Position numbers and translations under genes: made by a program. From positions 114,314-178,313 of the forward strand of contig RHKP01000005.1 of NCBI GenBank assembly GCA_008363215.1: DNA of 64,000 nucleotides. The letters run 5' to 3'. Source of the DNA: Cyanobacteria bacterium CYA (GTDB lineage: Bacteria > Planctomycetota > Phycisphaerae > Phycisphaerales > UBA1924). The notes under the pieces are model-generated. The model did no database searches, was not told where the DNA came from, and saw nothing but the letters and a program-made list of their open reading frames with translations. Each line of letters starts with the position of its first letter. Positions within the stretch are counted from its first letter, which is position 1. Shown piece by piece: positions 52,760 through 61,204 of this stretch.

Positions 52760-53536
52760 ATGGACAAGTCCAGCCTGGTCGGCTCGGTCATGATGGCAGG
52801 AGTGGTGATGCTCGTCTGCTATCAGGCGACCCACGGGCACCTGGCGGCGCTGTGGTCGTCCAAGGGCTTCTACATGGTGATCCTCGGCTCCATCGCCGCG
52901 GTCATGATGTCCATGCCTTTCGATCGCCTCAAGATGGTCCCCGGGTACGTCAAGCGATTCCTCATCAACAAGACTCGTCCGGCCATGGAGACCATCCAGA
53001 TGATGACCCAGTTGGCCGAAAAGGCCCGCCGCGACGGTATCCTCGCCCTGGAAACCGAAGTTGCCCAGATCGACGATCCGTTCCTGCAGACCGGCGTGAA
53101 GATGGCTATCGACGGCGTCGACCCGGACACCCTCGAGGCGACCATGCGGCTTGAGATCATGGCGATGCAGGATCGGCACAAGAGCGGAAAGAAGTTCTTC
53201 GACATTCTCAAGACCTACGGGCCCGGGCTCGGACTCGTCGCCACTCTCATGGGACAGATCGGTATGTTCCAGAGCCTCGGCGGCGAAATCGAGGTCATGG
53301 GACACATGCTGGCCGTGGCCGTAGTCGCCACCATGTACGGCACCGTCATCGCCAACTGCGTGGCCGGCCCGATCGGAGACAAACTCGCGTACCGATCCAG
53401 CGAGGAGATCCTGCGCCGCGAAATGATGCTCCAGGGCATCCTCTCCATCCAGGCGGGCGAAAACCCACGGGCCACTCTCGACAAGATGGCTTCCTTCGTC
53501 CCGGTGCCCGAGCGTGCAGCCCTGAAGGCCGCATAA
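52760..53536 (+). CDS. motA: flagellar stator protein MotA
   Basis: Proton-channel subunit of the flagellar motor. 258 residues, four membrane segments (VGSVMMAGVVMLVCYQ, FYMVILGSIAAVMM, YGPGLGLVATLMGQIGMF, MLAVAVVATMYGTVIANCV), as usual. The cytoplasmic loop between TM2 and TM3 has the charged stretch KARRDGILALETEVAQIDDPFLQTGVKMAIDGVD, the conserved MotA/PomA signature. ATG 52760 follows GGGGGGTGCC. motB follows after 15 bases. Confidence 0.95.
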   Translation: MDKSSLVGSVMMAGVVMLVCYQATHGHLAALWSSKGFYMVILGSIAAVMMSMPFDRLKMVPGYVKRFLINKTRPAMETIQMMTQLAEKARRDGILALETEVAQIDDPFLQTGVKMAIDGVDPDTLEATMRLEIMAMQDRHKSGKKFFDILKTYGPGLGLVATLMGQIGMFQSLGGEIEVMGHMLAVAVVATMYGTVIANCVAGPIGDKLAYRSSEEILRREMMLQGILSIQAGENPRATLDKMASFVPVPERAALKAA

Positions 53537-53551
53537 CCCAGGACTGCTCAC

Positions 53552-54367
53552 ATGGCCGACGGCAACAAGCATGACAGCAAGTCTGACGGAGGTTCCCACG
53601 GCGGCGGCGGGCACAAGAAGCACCACCCGCACATGCACGCTGAGCACGAGCACGAGGAAGGCTGGATCGTCTCCTTCGCCGACAACGTGCTGCTGATGAT
53701 GGCCTTCTTCGTGATCATGCTCGCCCTGAACATGGGTCCCAAAGGCGGGGGCGAGGGCGAAGAGAGCGGCGGGGGCATGGGGGCGTCCAACGAAAGATTG
53801 CTTGACCTGGCCATCGCCGTGCGTGCCGCATTCAACAATCCGCTCGACATTCACTCGACCGACCCCGACGACGCGCTTCTGGTCCAACGGTTGCGTCAGC
53901 GCCTGGAGAAGGTCTCCACCAATCGCGACGCGCCTGAGGGCGAGTCACACAGCGTGCAGACTGTGCGCCCCTCCGACTGGACGGGCGACGGCGCCCTGGT
54001 GCCCTTCTCCACCAACTCGAGTTTCCTGGAACCCAACGCCCGCGCACTGGTGCGCCAAACCGCGGACACCGTTGTCGGCACACACTGGATGGTCGAAGTC
54101 CGAGGGCATGCCAGCCAGTGGGAAGCCTGGCACGATCCGCGCAAGGCCCGCGACCTCGGCTATGACCGCGCCTGGGCCGTCGGGCAGGCCCTCGTCGACT
54201 GCGGGCTCAAGTGGGAGCAGATCCGTCTGGTGACATGCGGCGACTCGGCCCCGGCGGTAGCCCGCCCGGCCTCGGCGGAAGCCGGTGTCTCCAACCAGCG
54301 CGTCGAGATCATCGTGCTCGGCGAAACCGCGCCGCCCGATCCCTACAGCGGCGCTGAGTCCGACTGA
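53552..54367 (+). CDS. motB: flagellar stator protein MotB with His-rich N-terminus
   Basis: Stator subunit anchoring MotA to peptidoglycan and carrying the proton-binding Asp. 271 residues. The single membrane segment GWIVSFADNVLLMMAFFVIMLAL holds the conserved Asp (D44). The OmpA-like C-terminal domain is less typical than usual (WMVEVRGHASQWEAWHDPRKARDLGYDRAWAVGQALVDCG... NQRVEIIVLG) but keeps the peptidoglycan-binding helix. The cytoplasmic N-terminus is unusual: nine His within residues 1-36 in a Gly/Lys/Glu-rich tract (GGGGHKKHHPHMHAEHEHEE). Its 3' end overlaps the convergent yhhQ gene by 25 bases. Confidence 0.9.
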   Translation: MADGNKHDSKSDGGSHGGGGHKKHHPHMHAEHEHEEGWIVSFADNVLLMMAFFVIMLALNMGPKGGGEGEESGGGMGASNERLLDLAIAVRAAFNNPLDIHSTDPDDALLVQRLRQRLEKVSTNRDAPEGESHSVQTVRPSDWTGDGALVPFSTNSSFLEPNARALVRQTADTVVGTHWMVEVRGHASQWEAWHDPRKARDLGYDRAWAVGQALVDCGLKWEQIRLVTCGDSAPAVARPASAEAGVSNQRVEIIVLGETAPPDPYSGAESD

Positions 54368-55098
54368 TCGCCCATCGGCTTCACCGACACCGGTCGCAGC
54401 CCGAAGAACCGCGTCATGCCCCACCGCCCAAGGTACACCGCCGGCGTCAGCAGCACCGCCAGCACGAACTTGAGAACGTAGCCCGCAGCAGCCGTCACGA
54501 TCACGAAGCCGAAGTCTGCATGCTCCTGTCCGCGCAGCACGGGAAGGAGCCAGAAGAACAGGAACGTGACCAACAGACTGTCGAACACCTGCGAGATGGC
54601 AGTGCTGCCCGTGGTGCGCAGCCACACGTAGCGCCCGCCCGTGATCCTCTTGAACACGTGGAACACCGCGATGTCGAGCAACGAGCCGATCAGGAACGCC
54701 GTGATCGACGCCAGGTACATGACCGACGCCGAGCCGAACACCTCGTCGATCGCCGCCTGCGACGCCGTGCCCGGGATCCCTTCCAGCGGAGGCGCCACCC
54801 GGGCCAGCCACAACACCCCGTACGCGCACGCGGCCATCGTAAATCCCACGTACGTCACACGCCGCGCTGCCTGCGGCCCGTAGAACTCATTGAGCAGATC
54901 CGTAATCAGGAAGGTGAGCGGGAACACCAGCATGCCCACCGTGTGCTCGACGCGGAAGGTTGACCCATCGCCCAGTCGCAGCGGCGTGTCGAACGAGAAC
55001 AACTTCACACCGACCACATTGGCCAGCACGATCGCGTTGACGAACAATGCCGTCAGCCATAGGTAGACACGCTGCCCCACGTCCTGCGCAGGCGGCAT
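54343..55098 (-). CDS. yhhQ: queuosine precursor transporter (YhhQ/DUF165 family)
   Basis: Inner-membrane importer of queuosine precursors (preQ0/preQ1), a tRNA-modification salvage route. 251 residues with six hydrophobic segments. Family motifs are FVNAIVLANVVGVKLF, VFPLTFLITDLLNEFYGP, ASITAFLIGSLLDIAVFHVFKR and STAISQVFDSLLVTFLFF. ATG 55098 (MPPAQDVGQRVYLW) is used; an upstream in-frame ATG would add an Arg-rich tail. It overlaps motB tail-to-tail. Confidence 0.92.
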   Translation of the reverse strand: MPPAQDVGQRVYLWLTALFVNAIVLANVVGVKLFSFDTPLRLGDGSTFRVEHTVGMLVFPLTFLITDLLNEFYGPQAARRVTYVGFTMAACAYGVLWLARVAPPLEGIPGTASQAAIDEVFGSASVMYLASITAFLIGSLLDIAVFHVFKRITGGRYVWLRTTGSTAISQVFDSLLVTFLFFWLLPVLRGQEHADFGFVIVTAAAGYVLKFVLAVLLTPAVYLGRWGMTRFFGLRPVSVKPMGDQSDSAPL

Positions 55099-55270
55099 GA
55101 TGAAGAGTTGGGACGAGCCGCGCGACGTGATGCTGTCTCCTGCCTCAAACACCCCTCTGAGCGTTCCCCGCGGATCAGGCCGGGGCCTCCCAGATCCATG
55201 ACCTGCACGCGGCCTCATGGTACCGAGTGAGCGACCGCCGCAACAGCCACCGGCAACCTTCAGCACATTC

Positions 55271-56791
55271 TCAGCCGAACAACCCCGGCGGCCGGTCCCC
55301 TCGCGCCTTGCGCGGCGGCGCCGGCTTGGAAGCCGGCCGGGTCGATCCAACCTCCAACACACGGGATCGAATCGTCCCTTTCGCCAGTCGCGTGTCGATC
55401 ACCTCTCCCGGCGCCGCCAGATCGGACGATCGCAGCACGTGCCCGTCTTGCCCGGTGGTGATGGAGTAACCGCGATCAAGCACCTGCTGCGGCGAGACAG
55501 CCTGCAGGTGTGCGTGCAGGCCCTCCAGTTGGGCACGCTGCACGCCGAGGCGCGAGCGCACGGCGCGCTGCAGGTCCGTCGCCAGGTCCGCCAGCGGTGC
55601 GCGATCCATGCGCTCGCGGGTGGAGTCATGCAGGCGTGCGGACAACCAGCCCAGTCGCTCGCGCTTGCGGGCCTGCGCAGCCTGCGGGCGGGCAGCCTCG
55701 AGCCGCGTTCGCAGTCGATCCAGACATTGCCGTTCCCGGGCGATGCGCCGCTCCACGCCGATCCGGCCTCGATCACGCAATCGCCCGCTGCATTCGCGGC
55801 GCTGCATCAGCAGTTGCACGCCCGACACAAGACAAGGTCTGCTCGCCAGCGCATCGAGCAGCCGGCGCGCCGACGTGATCTGTTTGCCCAGGTCGGCCCG
55901 CAAACGCCGCTGGATCGACGACAACTGTCTGAGCAGTTCGGCCCGGTCAGGCGAGAGACGCATGGCCGCCTGCGTGGGCGTGGCGCAACGCTCGTCGGCT
56001 ACCAGTTCAGCAATCGTCGTGTCCGTCTCGTGCCCGATCGCGGCCACCACAGGCACCGGGCATCGGACGATCGCCTCGGCGACCGCGCGCTCGTTGAAGG
56101 CCCAGAGATCCTCCATCGAGCCGCCGCCGCGGGTCACGAGAATCGCATCGATCCCGATCTGATCGCGAGCAGCGCCGAGCGAACAGATCGCCTGCGCCAC
56201 CTCGGGCGCAGCGCTGGGCCCCTGCACGCGCACGTCTACCAGCACGACTTCGATCGCCGGCATGCGGCGCTTGAAGGTATCCAGCACGTCCTGCAGCGCC
56301 GCTCCAGTGCGACTGGTGACCACCGCCACCTTGCGCGGGAACGACGGCAGCGGGCGTTTTCGCTCCGGGGCGAACCAGCCGAGAGATCGGAGTTCGTCGC
56401 ACAGCGCCCGATAGCGTAACTCGAGTTCACCGGCCCCGCGCAACTGGATCGACGTTGCGACAAGTGAGACCTTGCCCCCCGGCGCATAGAACTCGAGCGA
56501 GCCGGTCACCACCAGTTCGTGCCCGTTCTGCGGGCGCACGCCCGACCGCGACGCCCGCGAGGCAAACAGCACGCAATTGATGACCGCCGATTCGTCCTTG
56601 AGGTCAAAGTACCAGTGGGTGCGCTCTCGAAAGCCGCTGACCTCCCCCACCACGCGAACCGGCCCGCTGAAGCCCTGCTTGAGACACAGGTCGATGCGCG
56701 TCGCAAGCGCCGACACCGACATCACCTCGTCGGGCGGCTTGCGACGCGCGGCGGCGGTGTGGGCAGGGTCAAATGGCAGTCGACCGGTCAC
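55271..56791 (-). CDS. xseA: exodeoxyribonuclease VII large subunit
   Basis: Catalytic subunit of ExoVII, a bidirectional single-strand DNA exonuclease used in repair. 506 residues, GTG start at 56791 (a weaker internal ATG exists). An N-terminal OB domain (VRVVGEVSGFRERTHWYFDLKDESAVINCVLF), then the nuclease core with FPRKVAVVTSRTGAALQDVL, ILVTRGGGSMEDLWAFNERAVAEAI, VPVVAAIGHETDTTIAELVADERCATPTQAA and a long coiled helical region, ending ALLDRGYSIT-like (QVLDRGYSITTGQDG). The last 25 residues are Pro/Arg-rich and their DNA contains a palindromic repeat (55320-55337). Confidence 0.95.
   Translation of the reverse strand: MTGRLPFDPAHTAAARRKPPDEVMSVSALATRIDLCLKQGFSGPVRVVGEVSGFRERTHWYFDLKDESAVINCVLFASRASRSGVRPQNGHELVVTGSLEFYAPGGKVSLVATSIQLRGAGELELRYRALCDELRSLGWFAPERKRPLPSFPRKVAVVTSRTGAALQDVLDTFKRRMPAIEVVLVDVRVQGPSAAPEVAQAICSLGAARDQIGIDAILVTRGGGSMEDLWAFNERAVAEAIVRCPVPVVAAIGHETDTTIAELVADERCATPTQAAMRLSPDRAELLRQLSSIQRRLRADLGKQITSARRLLDALASRPCLVSGVQLLMQRRECSGRLRDRGRIGVERRIARERQCLDRLRTRLEAARPQAAQARKRERLGWLSARLHDSTRERMDRAPLADLATDLQRAVRSRLGVQRAQLEGLHAHLQAVSPQQVLDRGYSITTGQDGHVLRSSDLAAPGEVIDTRLAKGTIRSRVLEVGSTRPASKPAPPRKARGDRPPGLFG
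55320..55337. repeat. palindromic repeat copy inside the 3' end of xseA
   Basis: GCCGGCTT and AAGCCGGC (55320-55327, 55330-55337) are perfect arms around GG. Read on the minus strand it gives GCCGGCTTCCAAGCCGGC, one base longer in the loop than the common intergenic form of this repeat. It encodes part of the Pro/Lys-rich tail RPASKPAPPRK. Confidence 0.65.
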
Positions 56792-56854
56792 GACGTGCAG
56801 TATCGCACGTCGCCCGGCCGAAATCCTGCCGCGGGAGGGAGATTCACCGACGGA

Positions 56855-57676
56855 TCACTGCTTGGCCGGCTCCTCGGGCTTGCGTTCGGCCTGGGCGACC
56901 GTCTTATCCCCCGCCGCCGCTTGCTTCTTCACCTCGCCCGGACGCTTCAGGTATCCCCCGTTGGCGGCCACACGCTGGCGCACCTCGCCCGGCACGCCCA
57001 GGTCGGGCAGCGACACCCGGACGGGCTGATCTCCCTGCACCAGCATCACCCGGGCCGAAGACGCACGCACTTCCTCGATCGGCCGCGTGCGAGGCATGTC
57101 CTCGGGCAGATCCTTGCGCTCATTCGACCGGCTCTGCGGCGAGGCTTGGTCTGGGTCGCCCGACCACGACCGCACGGCCTGCACGTAGCGGTGCTGCTTG
57201 AGCCACTCGATGCGCTCGTGCTCCAGCGCCATGAACAGATCCTCGGTCGCCTCGATGCGCTGACGATTGAACAACGAGCGATCCGTGCCCAGCGTCGCGA
57301 CCGGCGCCCCCGTGCCGTACTTCATGGGCTTGAACAACTGACGGGCCGTCTCCGGCGTCACATCGGGCAACTGCAAGAAGGGATCAATCGCGAACAGCCC
57401 GTCGCGGAAGCGGATGATGATCCACTCCGGAGCCTCTGGACCGGCGCCCAGCCGCGCCCGCTCGGCCGCCGAACGCATGGCCATCGGCGAGGGGATCTGT
57501 CCGACGACATTTCCCTTGACTTCCTCGGCCGGCGTGTACAACTCGGGCGTAATAAAGGTGACCTGGCTCTCGATGACCGGGGACCGCTCGTCCATCTGCA
57601 CCGAACGCGCGAGCAGCCCGTTGGTGCTCACCGGCGAACCCATGACAACAGCGGACAACAAAAGGGCAGGCAGCAT
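56855..57676 (-). CDS. secreted protein of unknown function (273 aa)
   Basis: No named family recognised. ATG 57676 follows AGAGGAGCCCGAG and starts a short hydrophobic leader (MLPALLLSAVVMGSPVS). The mature part has a compact region (EWIIIRFRDGLFAIDPFLQLPDVTPETARQLF) then helical, charged stretches (LFMALEHERIEWLKQHRYVQAVRSW) and a polar tail rich in Lys, Glu, Ala. There are no Cys residues beyond the leader. It is a neighbour of xseA by 63 bases but is not expected to share function. The 228 bases upstream hold no gene. Confidence 0.7.
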   Translation of the reverse strand: MLPALLLSAVVMGSPVSTNGLLARSVQMDERSPVIESQVTFITPELYTPAEEVKGNVVGQIPSPMAMRSAAERARLGAGPEAPEWIIIRFRDGLFAIDPFLQLPDVTPETARQLFKPMKYGTGAPVATLGTDRSLFNRQRIEATEDLFMALEHERIEWLKQHRYVQAVRSWSGDPDQASPQSRSNERKDLPEDMPRTRPIEEVRASSARVMLVQGDQPVRVSLPDLGVPGEVRQRVAANGGYLKRPGEVKKQAAAGDKTVAQAERKPEEPAKQ

Positions 57677-57904
57677 CTCGGGCTCCTCTGATCTTGGCGT
57701 GTCGAACGAACCGGAGCCTGCCCGGCATCGGGGGCTCCACCGCCAAGGTACCGCGCAACTTCTTTGCTTCCATGAGTTTCCGCGCTTCCGAGGCACAAAC
57801 TGACCCCGGAGCAGGGTGAATAAACCGAAGTCCGAGGCGTTATGGGACGCCCTGCGGGCGCGGTCGCGTCGGCGATCGCATCGCCCCGCCACCGCGCGTC
57901 CCGG

Positions 57905-58966
57905 TCACTCTCCGTCCAGCACCAGCCGGAAGCCGTGGTTGTAGAAAGTCATGATCGGCGCAAGCGACGTCCGATAGCCCGACCGCACAAACCAAGGCCC
58001 GTCCACCCACGAGCCGCCCCTGATCACGCGCATCGCACCCCGGTCCGGGCCGATGGGATCGACGCGTTCCTGGTTCTCGTTGGCCGCAGCCTCGGACGCA
58101 TAGTACTCAGCGTCGTATCGGTCCCAGCACCATTCCGAGACGTTGCCGTGCATGTCGTGCAGGCCCCAGGCGTTTGCCGGGAAACTCCCAGCCACAGTGC
58201 TCATGCCGCGATAAACCCCGTCCTCACCCTCGCCATACACGTGCGCGCCGTTGAAGTTCGCCTGCTCCGACGCAATCAACTCTCCGGTGTGGAAGGGCGT
58301 TGAGGTGCCGGCCCGGCAGGCGTACTCCCACTCGGCCTCAGTCGGAAGCCGAAAACCCCGCCGCTCGCGGTTCCAGGAGACCGCCGCATCGCAGATGCGT
58401 CCATCTTGCAAGCGATCCTCCACCACCACCTCATACGTCGGCTTGAGCCCAAGGTCGGGCCGGGCTTCGACGATCGCCTGCGTCACACGATTGGCAAACT
58501 CCACTGCTTCGTACCAGTCCACGGTCTCGACCGGCTTGCGAGGGTCGTCTTGGAAGCGAGAACGGTTCGGACCAGCCATGGCCTCCCATTGATCCTGGCG
58601 CACTTCAGTGGTCATCATCCAGAATCCGCTTGTGATACGAACGGCGTGACGGGGGCCCTCATTGGCATCATGCCCCTCTTCATCCTTCGGGCTGCCCATC
58701 TCGAAGGCGCCTGCCGGAATCCACGCCAGTTCCACCTGCACACCTTCCGCCAGTTGCAGCACCAGTCGCTCGCCGGGGCGGCGGCCGCTGGCCGCGCCTA
58801 GGGGCTCGCCCGGCTCGGGCAACCCGGGAGCATGGGCTGTCAGCGTGCAGGTCAAAACCGCAACGCCCGTCCGGCTTGCCACCCTCCACCGTGATCGGCA
58901 AACTGAGGAGCCGACCTTGCCCGAACCGACCGCGCAAGACGACTCCAGCCCCGGACCTGTGCGCAT
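57905..58966 (-). CDS. FGE/sulfatase-modifying-factor fold protein, exported, lacking catalytic Cys
   Basis: 353 residues. ATG 58966 has GGAG seven bases upstream; a hydrophobic leader (VASRTGVAVLTCTLTAHA) follows about 30 residues in. The C-type-lectin-like FGE fold is plain: WIPAGAFEMGSPKDEEGHDANEGPRHAV, TTEVRQDQWEAM, PVETVDWYEAVEFANRV, RRGFRLPTEAEWEYACRAGTST, WGLHDMHGNVSEWCWDRY and MRVIRGGSWVDGPWFVRSGYR. In true formylglycine-generating enzymes a Cys pair follows GGS; here there is none (GGSWVDGPWFVRS). It is therefore probably not an oxidase but a member of the large non-sulfatase branch. Confidence 0.87.
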   Translation of the reverse strand: MRTGPGLESSCAVGSGKVGSSVCRSRWRVASRTGVAVLTCTLTAHAPGLPEPGEPLGAASGRRPGERLVLQLAEGVQVELAWIPAGAFEMGSPKDEEGHDANEGPRHAVRITSGFWMMTTEVRQDQWEAMAGPNRSRFQDDPRKPVETVDWYEAVEFANRVTQAIVEARPDLGLKPTYEVVVEDRLQDGRICDAAVSWNRERRGFRLPTEAEWEYACRAGTSTPFHTGELIASEQANFNGAHVYGEGEDGVYRGMSTVAGSFPANAWGLHDMHGNVSEWCWDRYDAEYYASEAAANENQERVDPIGPDRGAMRVIRGGSWVDGPWFVRSGYRTSLAPIMTFYNHGFRLVLDGE

Positions 58967-59053
58967 GGGAATCTCCAGAAATGACTCGGCCGGGATGATA
59001 CCGGCCAGACTGGGCGATGAAAAACACCGCTCCAATGCAGGCGCCTGGTGCGG

Positions 59054-60136
59054 TCAGAACGGAATCGCCGTCGGGCTGTTCAGCCACTCATACGCCTCAA
59101 CGACCGAGCGAATGTGCGTCGTGGCGCGGAAGTCAAGTCGGATGCGGTCGCGGGCCGACTGGCCCAGTGTCTGGGCCTCATCCGGGTGTTCGAGCAGGCG
59201 GCGCAGTTCGCCCTCCCACATTTCGGCTGAAGCGTGCTTGAGCACGCGGGCCGTCTGATCAGGAATGAGAGAGGGGACCAGGGGGTCGTCGCTGGCGATG
59301 ATCGCCATGCCGCCGGCCATTGCGTCAAGAATCAGCGTGCGCTGCTCACCCCGGCTCTCGGGATAGAGCAGAATGTCGGCCCGCACGACCAGATCACGCC
59401 GGTCTTCCGTCGCGTCGATCAGAGAAACGCGGTCGAGCACACCCATGTGCCGCGCATGTCGCCACAAGCCTGCCCGCTGCGCGGCATCGGCGTCGACGAA
59501 CAGCATGATGTCCTGCCGCGAGGCCGCCACATTGCACGCACCCACGAACGCATCCATGAAGCCTGCCTGATTACGCCCCGAGCCGGCGAGCATCACCGTC
59601 GCAAGACGATTCGGACGCAGGATCACGTGCGGGCTGCGCGGCAGATGCACACCCCAGGGCGTCAGTCGCACCAGCAGCCCGGCCCCTTCGCGCAGCAAGA
59701 CGCGCTCAATGCCGGGCGAGGGCGCAAAGAACGCCACGCGCGCATCGCCCGAGCGGAACGATTTCGCCCGGTCGACCAAGCCCGGGCGCCAGACTTCCAG
59801 CGCCGCCAGAGCACCCGTGCGACGCGCGACATCCACCCCGAAACTCCACGCCGACCCGCCGAACACATGCACAATGTCGAGTTTCGGCTCGTCGCCTTCA
59901 AGCGTGCGCAGTTTCCTGAGCAGCGACGCGACGCGGGCCGAACGGGACAGCAGCATCCCGCGTGCTTCGTACCCGATCACGTCGGTGATCACGTCGAGGT
60001 TGACACTGCCCTCCAGTGAACTCGGAATAGCGCAGCGCACACGCAGCCCTTCGTCGGTCAGCCCGACCAGCAGCCGGCGGATCAACGACCGCTCACGGAG
60101 GACAAAGGCGCTGTCGGCGATTACAAGCGTCTGCAC
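59054..60136 (-). CDS. GT4-like glycosyltransferase
   Basis: 360 residues; two-domain GT-B fold. The N-domain reads TLVIADSAFVLRERSLIRRLLVGLTDEGLRV with DIVHVFGGSAWSFGVDVARR. The C-domain has VMLAGSGRNQAGFMDAF, DRVSLIDATEDRRDLVVRADILLYPESRGEQRTLILDAMAGGMAIIASDDP, matching the donor-binding E-x7-E region of GT4 enzymes, and ARDRIRLDFRATTHIRSVVEAY. Acceptor and sugar are unknown; cell-surface glycans are likely. It stands 12 bases downstream of the oppD gene on the same strand. Confidence 0.8.
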   Translation of the reverse strand: MQTLVIADSAFVLRERSLIRRLLVGLTDEGLRVRCAIPSSLEGSVNLDVITDVIGYEARGMLLSRSARVASLLRKLRTLEGDEPKLDIVHVFGGSAWSFGVDVARRTGALAALEVWRPGLVDRAKSFRSGDARVAFFAPSPGIERVLLREGAGLLVRLTPWGVHLPRSPHVILRPNRLATVMLAGSGRNQAGFMDAFVGACNVAASRQDIMLFVDADAAQRAGLWRHARHMGVLDRVSLIDATEDRRDLVVRADILLYPESRGEQRTLILDAMAGGMAIIASDDPLVPSLIPDQTARVLKHASAEMWEGELRRLLEHPDEAQTLGQSARDRIRLDFRATTHIRSVVEAYEWLNSPTAIPF

Positions 60137-60148
60137 ACGGGGCTCCGT

Positions 60149-61204
60149 TCAGGCCGGACTCACCGTCTCCGGGACGATGTCAGGCCTGCGTTGGCTTGGG
60201 AGTGTATCGGCCCAGACCGCCACCCAGTGCTCAGGCTCTGTCTCCACGAGCACCGGGTTCTGCGCTTCGGGCGGGGGCTGGTGCTCGGGCCACCAGGGAC
60301 GCACCGGGCCGACCGCAGTCGCAAGGGGCGCAAACTGGGCAGGATCGTCAATCACCTGGCGGATCGTCCGCAGCCGCTCCTGCCGGTGCCCGATGCGCGG
60401 GATGCAGGCAAGCAGCCCGCGTGTGTACGGGTGCTTCGGCTCGGCAAAGAGACGTCCCACGCGGGCGTACTCGACGACGCGTCCGGCATACATCACGCAC
60501 GCCACCTGCGCCCGCTCGCCCACGATGCCAAGGTCATGCGTGATCAGCATCACCGCGAGTCCGCGCGATCGCTGCAACTCGCCGAGCAGATCGAGGATCT
60601 GCGCCTGAATGGTCACGTCGAGCGCCGTGGTCGGTTCGTCGGCCAGCAGCAGACGCGGACGACAAGCCAGCGCCATCGCGATCATCACGCGCTGGCGCAT
60701 GCCCCCGCTGAACTGGTGCGGATAGGCCCGCAGCCGATCCGCAGGCTTCGCGATGCCCACGTCGTGCATCGCCTCGATCGCCGCCTTCCTTGCCCCCTTG
60801 CGATCGCAGTGCCGATGCGTGACCACGGCCTCGATGATCTGCTCGCCCACCGAAAACACCGGATTGAGACTGGTCATCGGCTCCTGAAAGATCATCGCGA
60901 TTTCGCCGCCTCGCAGTTGCCGCAGCGCGCGCTGGTCGAGTTGCAGCAGGTCCACCTCGCTTCCGTCCGACTTCTCGAAGAGGATCCGCCCGCGATCGGT
61001 CCGCCCCGGCGGGCTCGGCACCAGCCCGAGCGTCGTCAATGCCGTGACGGACTTGCCGCAGCCCGACTCGCCCACGACGGCCAACGTCTGTCGGGGGTAA
61101 ATCGTCATCTGCACGCCGTCGACCGCACGCACGCACGGCCCCGGCCCGTTGCTGAACGACACGGCCAGGTCATCGACCGTGAGCAGAGGTCGCCGCGAGG
61201 TCAT
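60149..61204 (-). CDS. oligopeptide ABC transporter ATP-binding protein (OppD/DppD type)
   Basis: Cytoplasmic ATPase of a peptide importer. 351 residues. Motifs are Walker [16 protein letters not shown]-loop [21 protein letters not shown], signature [15 protein letters not shown], Walker [17 protein letters not shown] and switch LITHDLG. The family C-terminal extension with [15 protein letters not shown] is present, where cyanide-sensitive Fe-S Cys residues may or may not occur. It overlaps the permease gene (ATGA). No oppA, oppB or oppF is within the window. Confidence 0.93.
   Translation of the reverse strand: MTSRRPLLTVDDLAVSFSNGPGPCVRAVDGVQMTIYPRQTLAVVGESGCGKSVTALTTLGLVPSPPGRTDRGRILFEKSDGSEVDLLQLDQRALRQLRGGEIAMIFQEPMTSLNPVFSVGEQIIEAVVTHRHCDRKGARKAAIEAMHDVGIAKPADRLRAYPHQFSGGMRQRVMIAMALACRPRLLLADEPTTALDVTIQAQILDLLGELQRSRGLAVMLITHDLGIVGERAQVACVMYAGRVVEYARVGRLFAEPKHPYTRGLLACIPRIGHRQERLRTIRQVIDDPAQFAPLATAVGPVRPWWPEHQPPPEAQNPVLVETEPEHWVAVWADTLPSQRRPDIVPETVSPA

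Noticed and set aside
52649..53887. Long minus-strand frame opposite motA and motB
   Set aside because: Its His/Val/Gly-rich composition mirrors the motAB codons; motA and motB motifs on the other strand are unmistakable.
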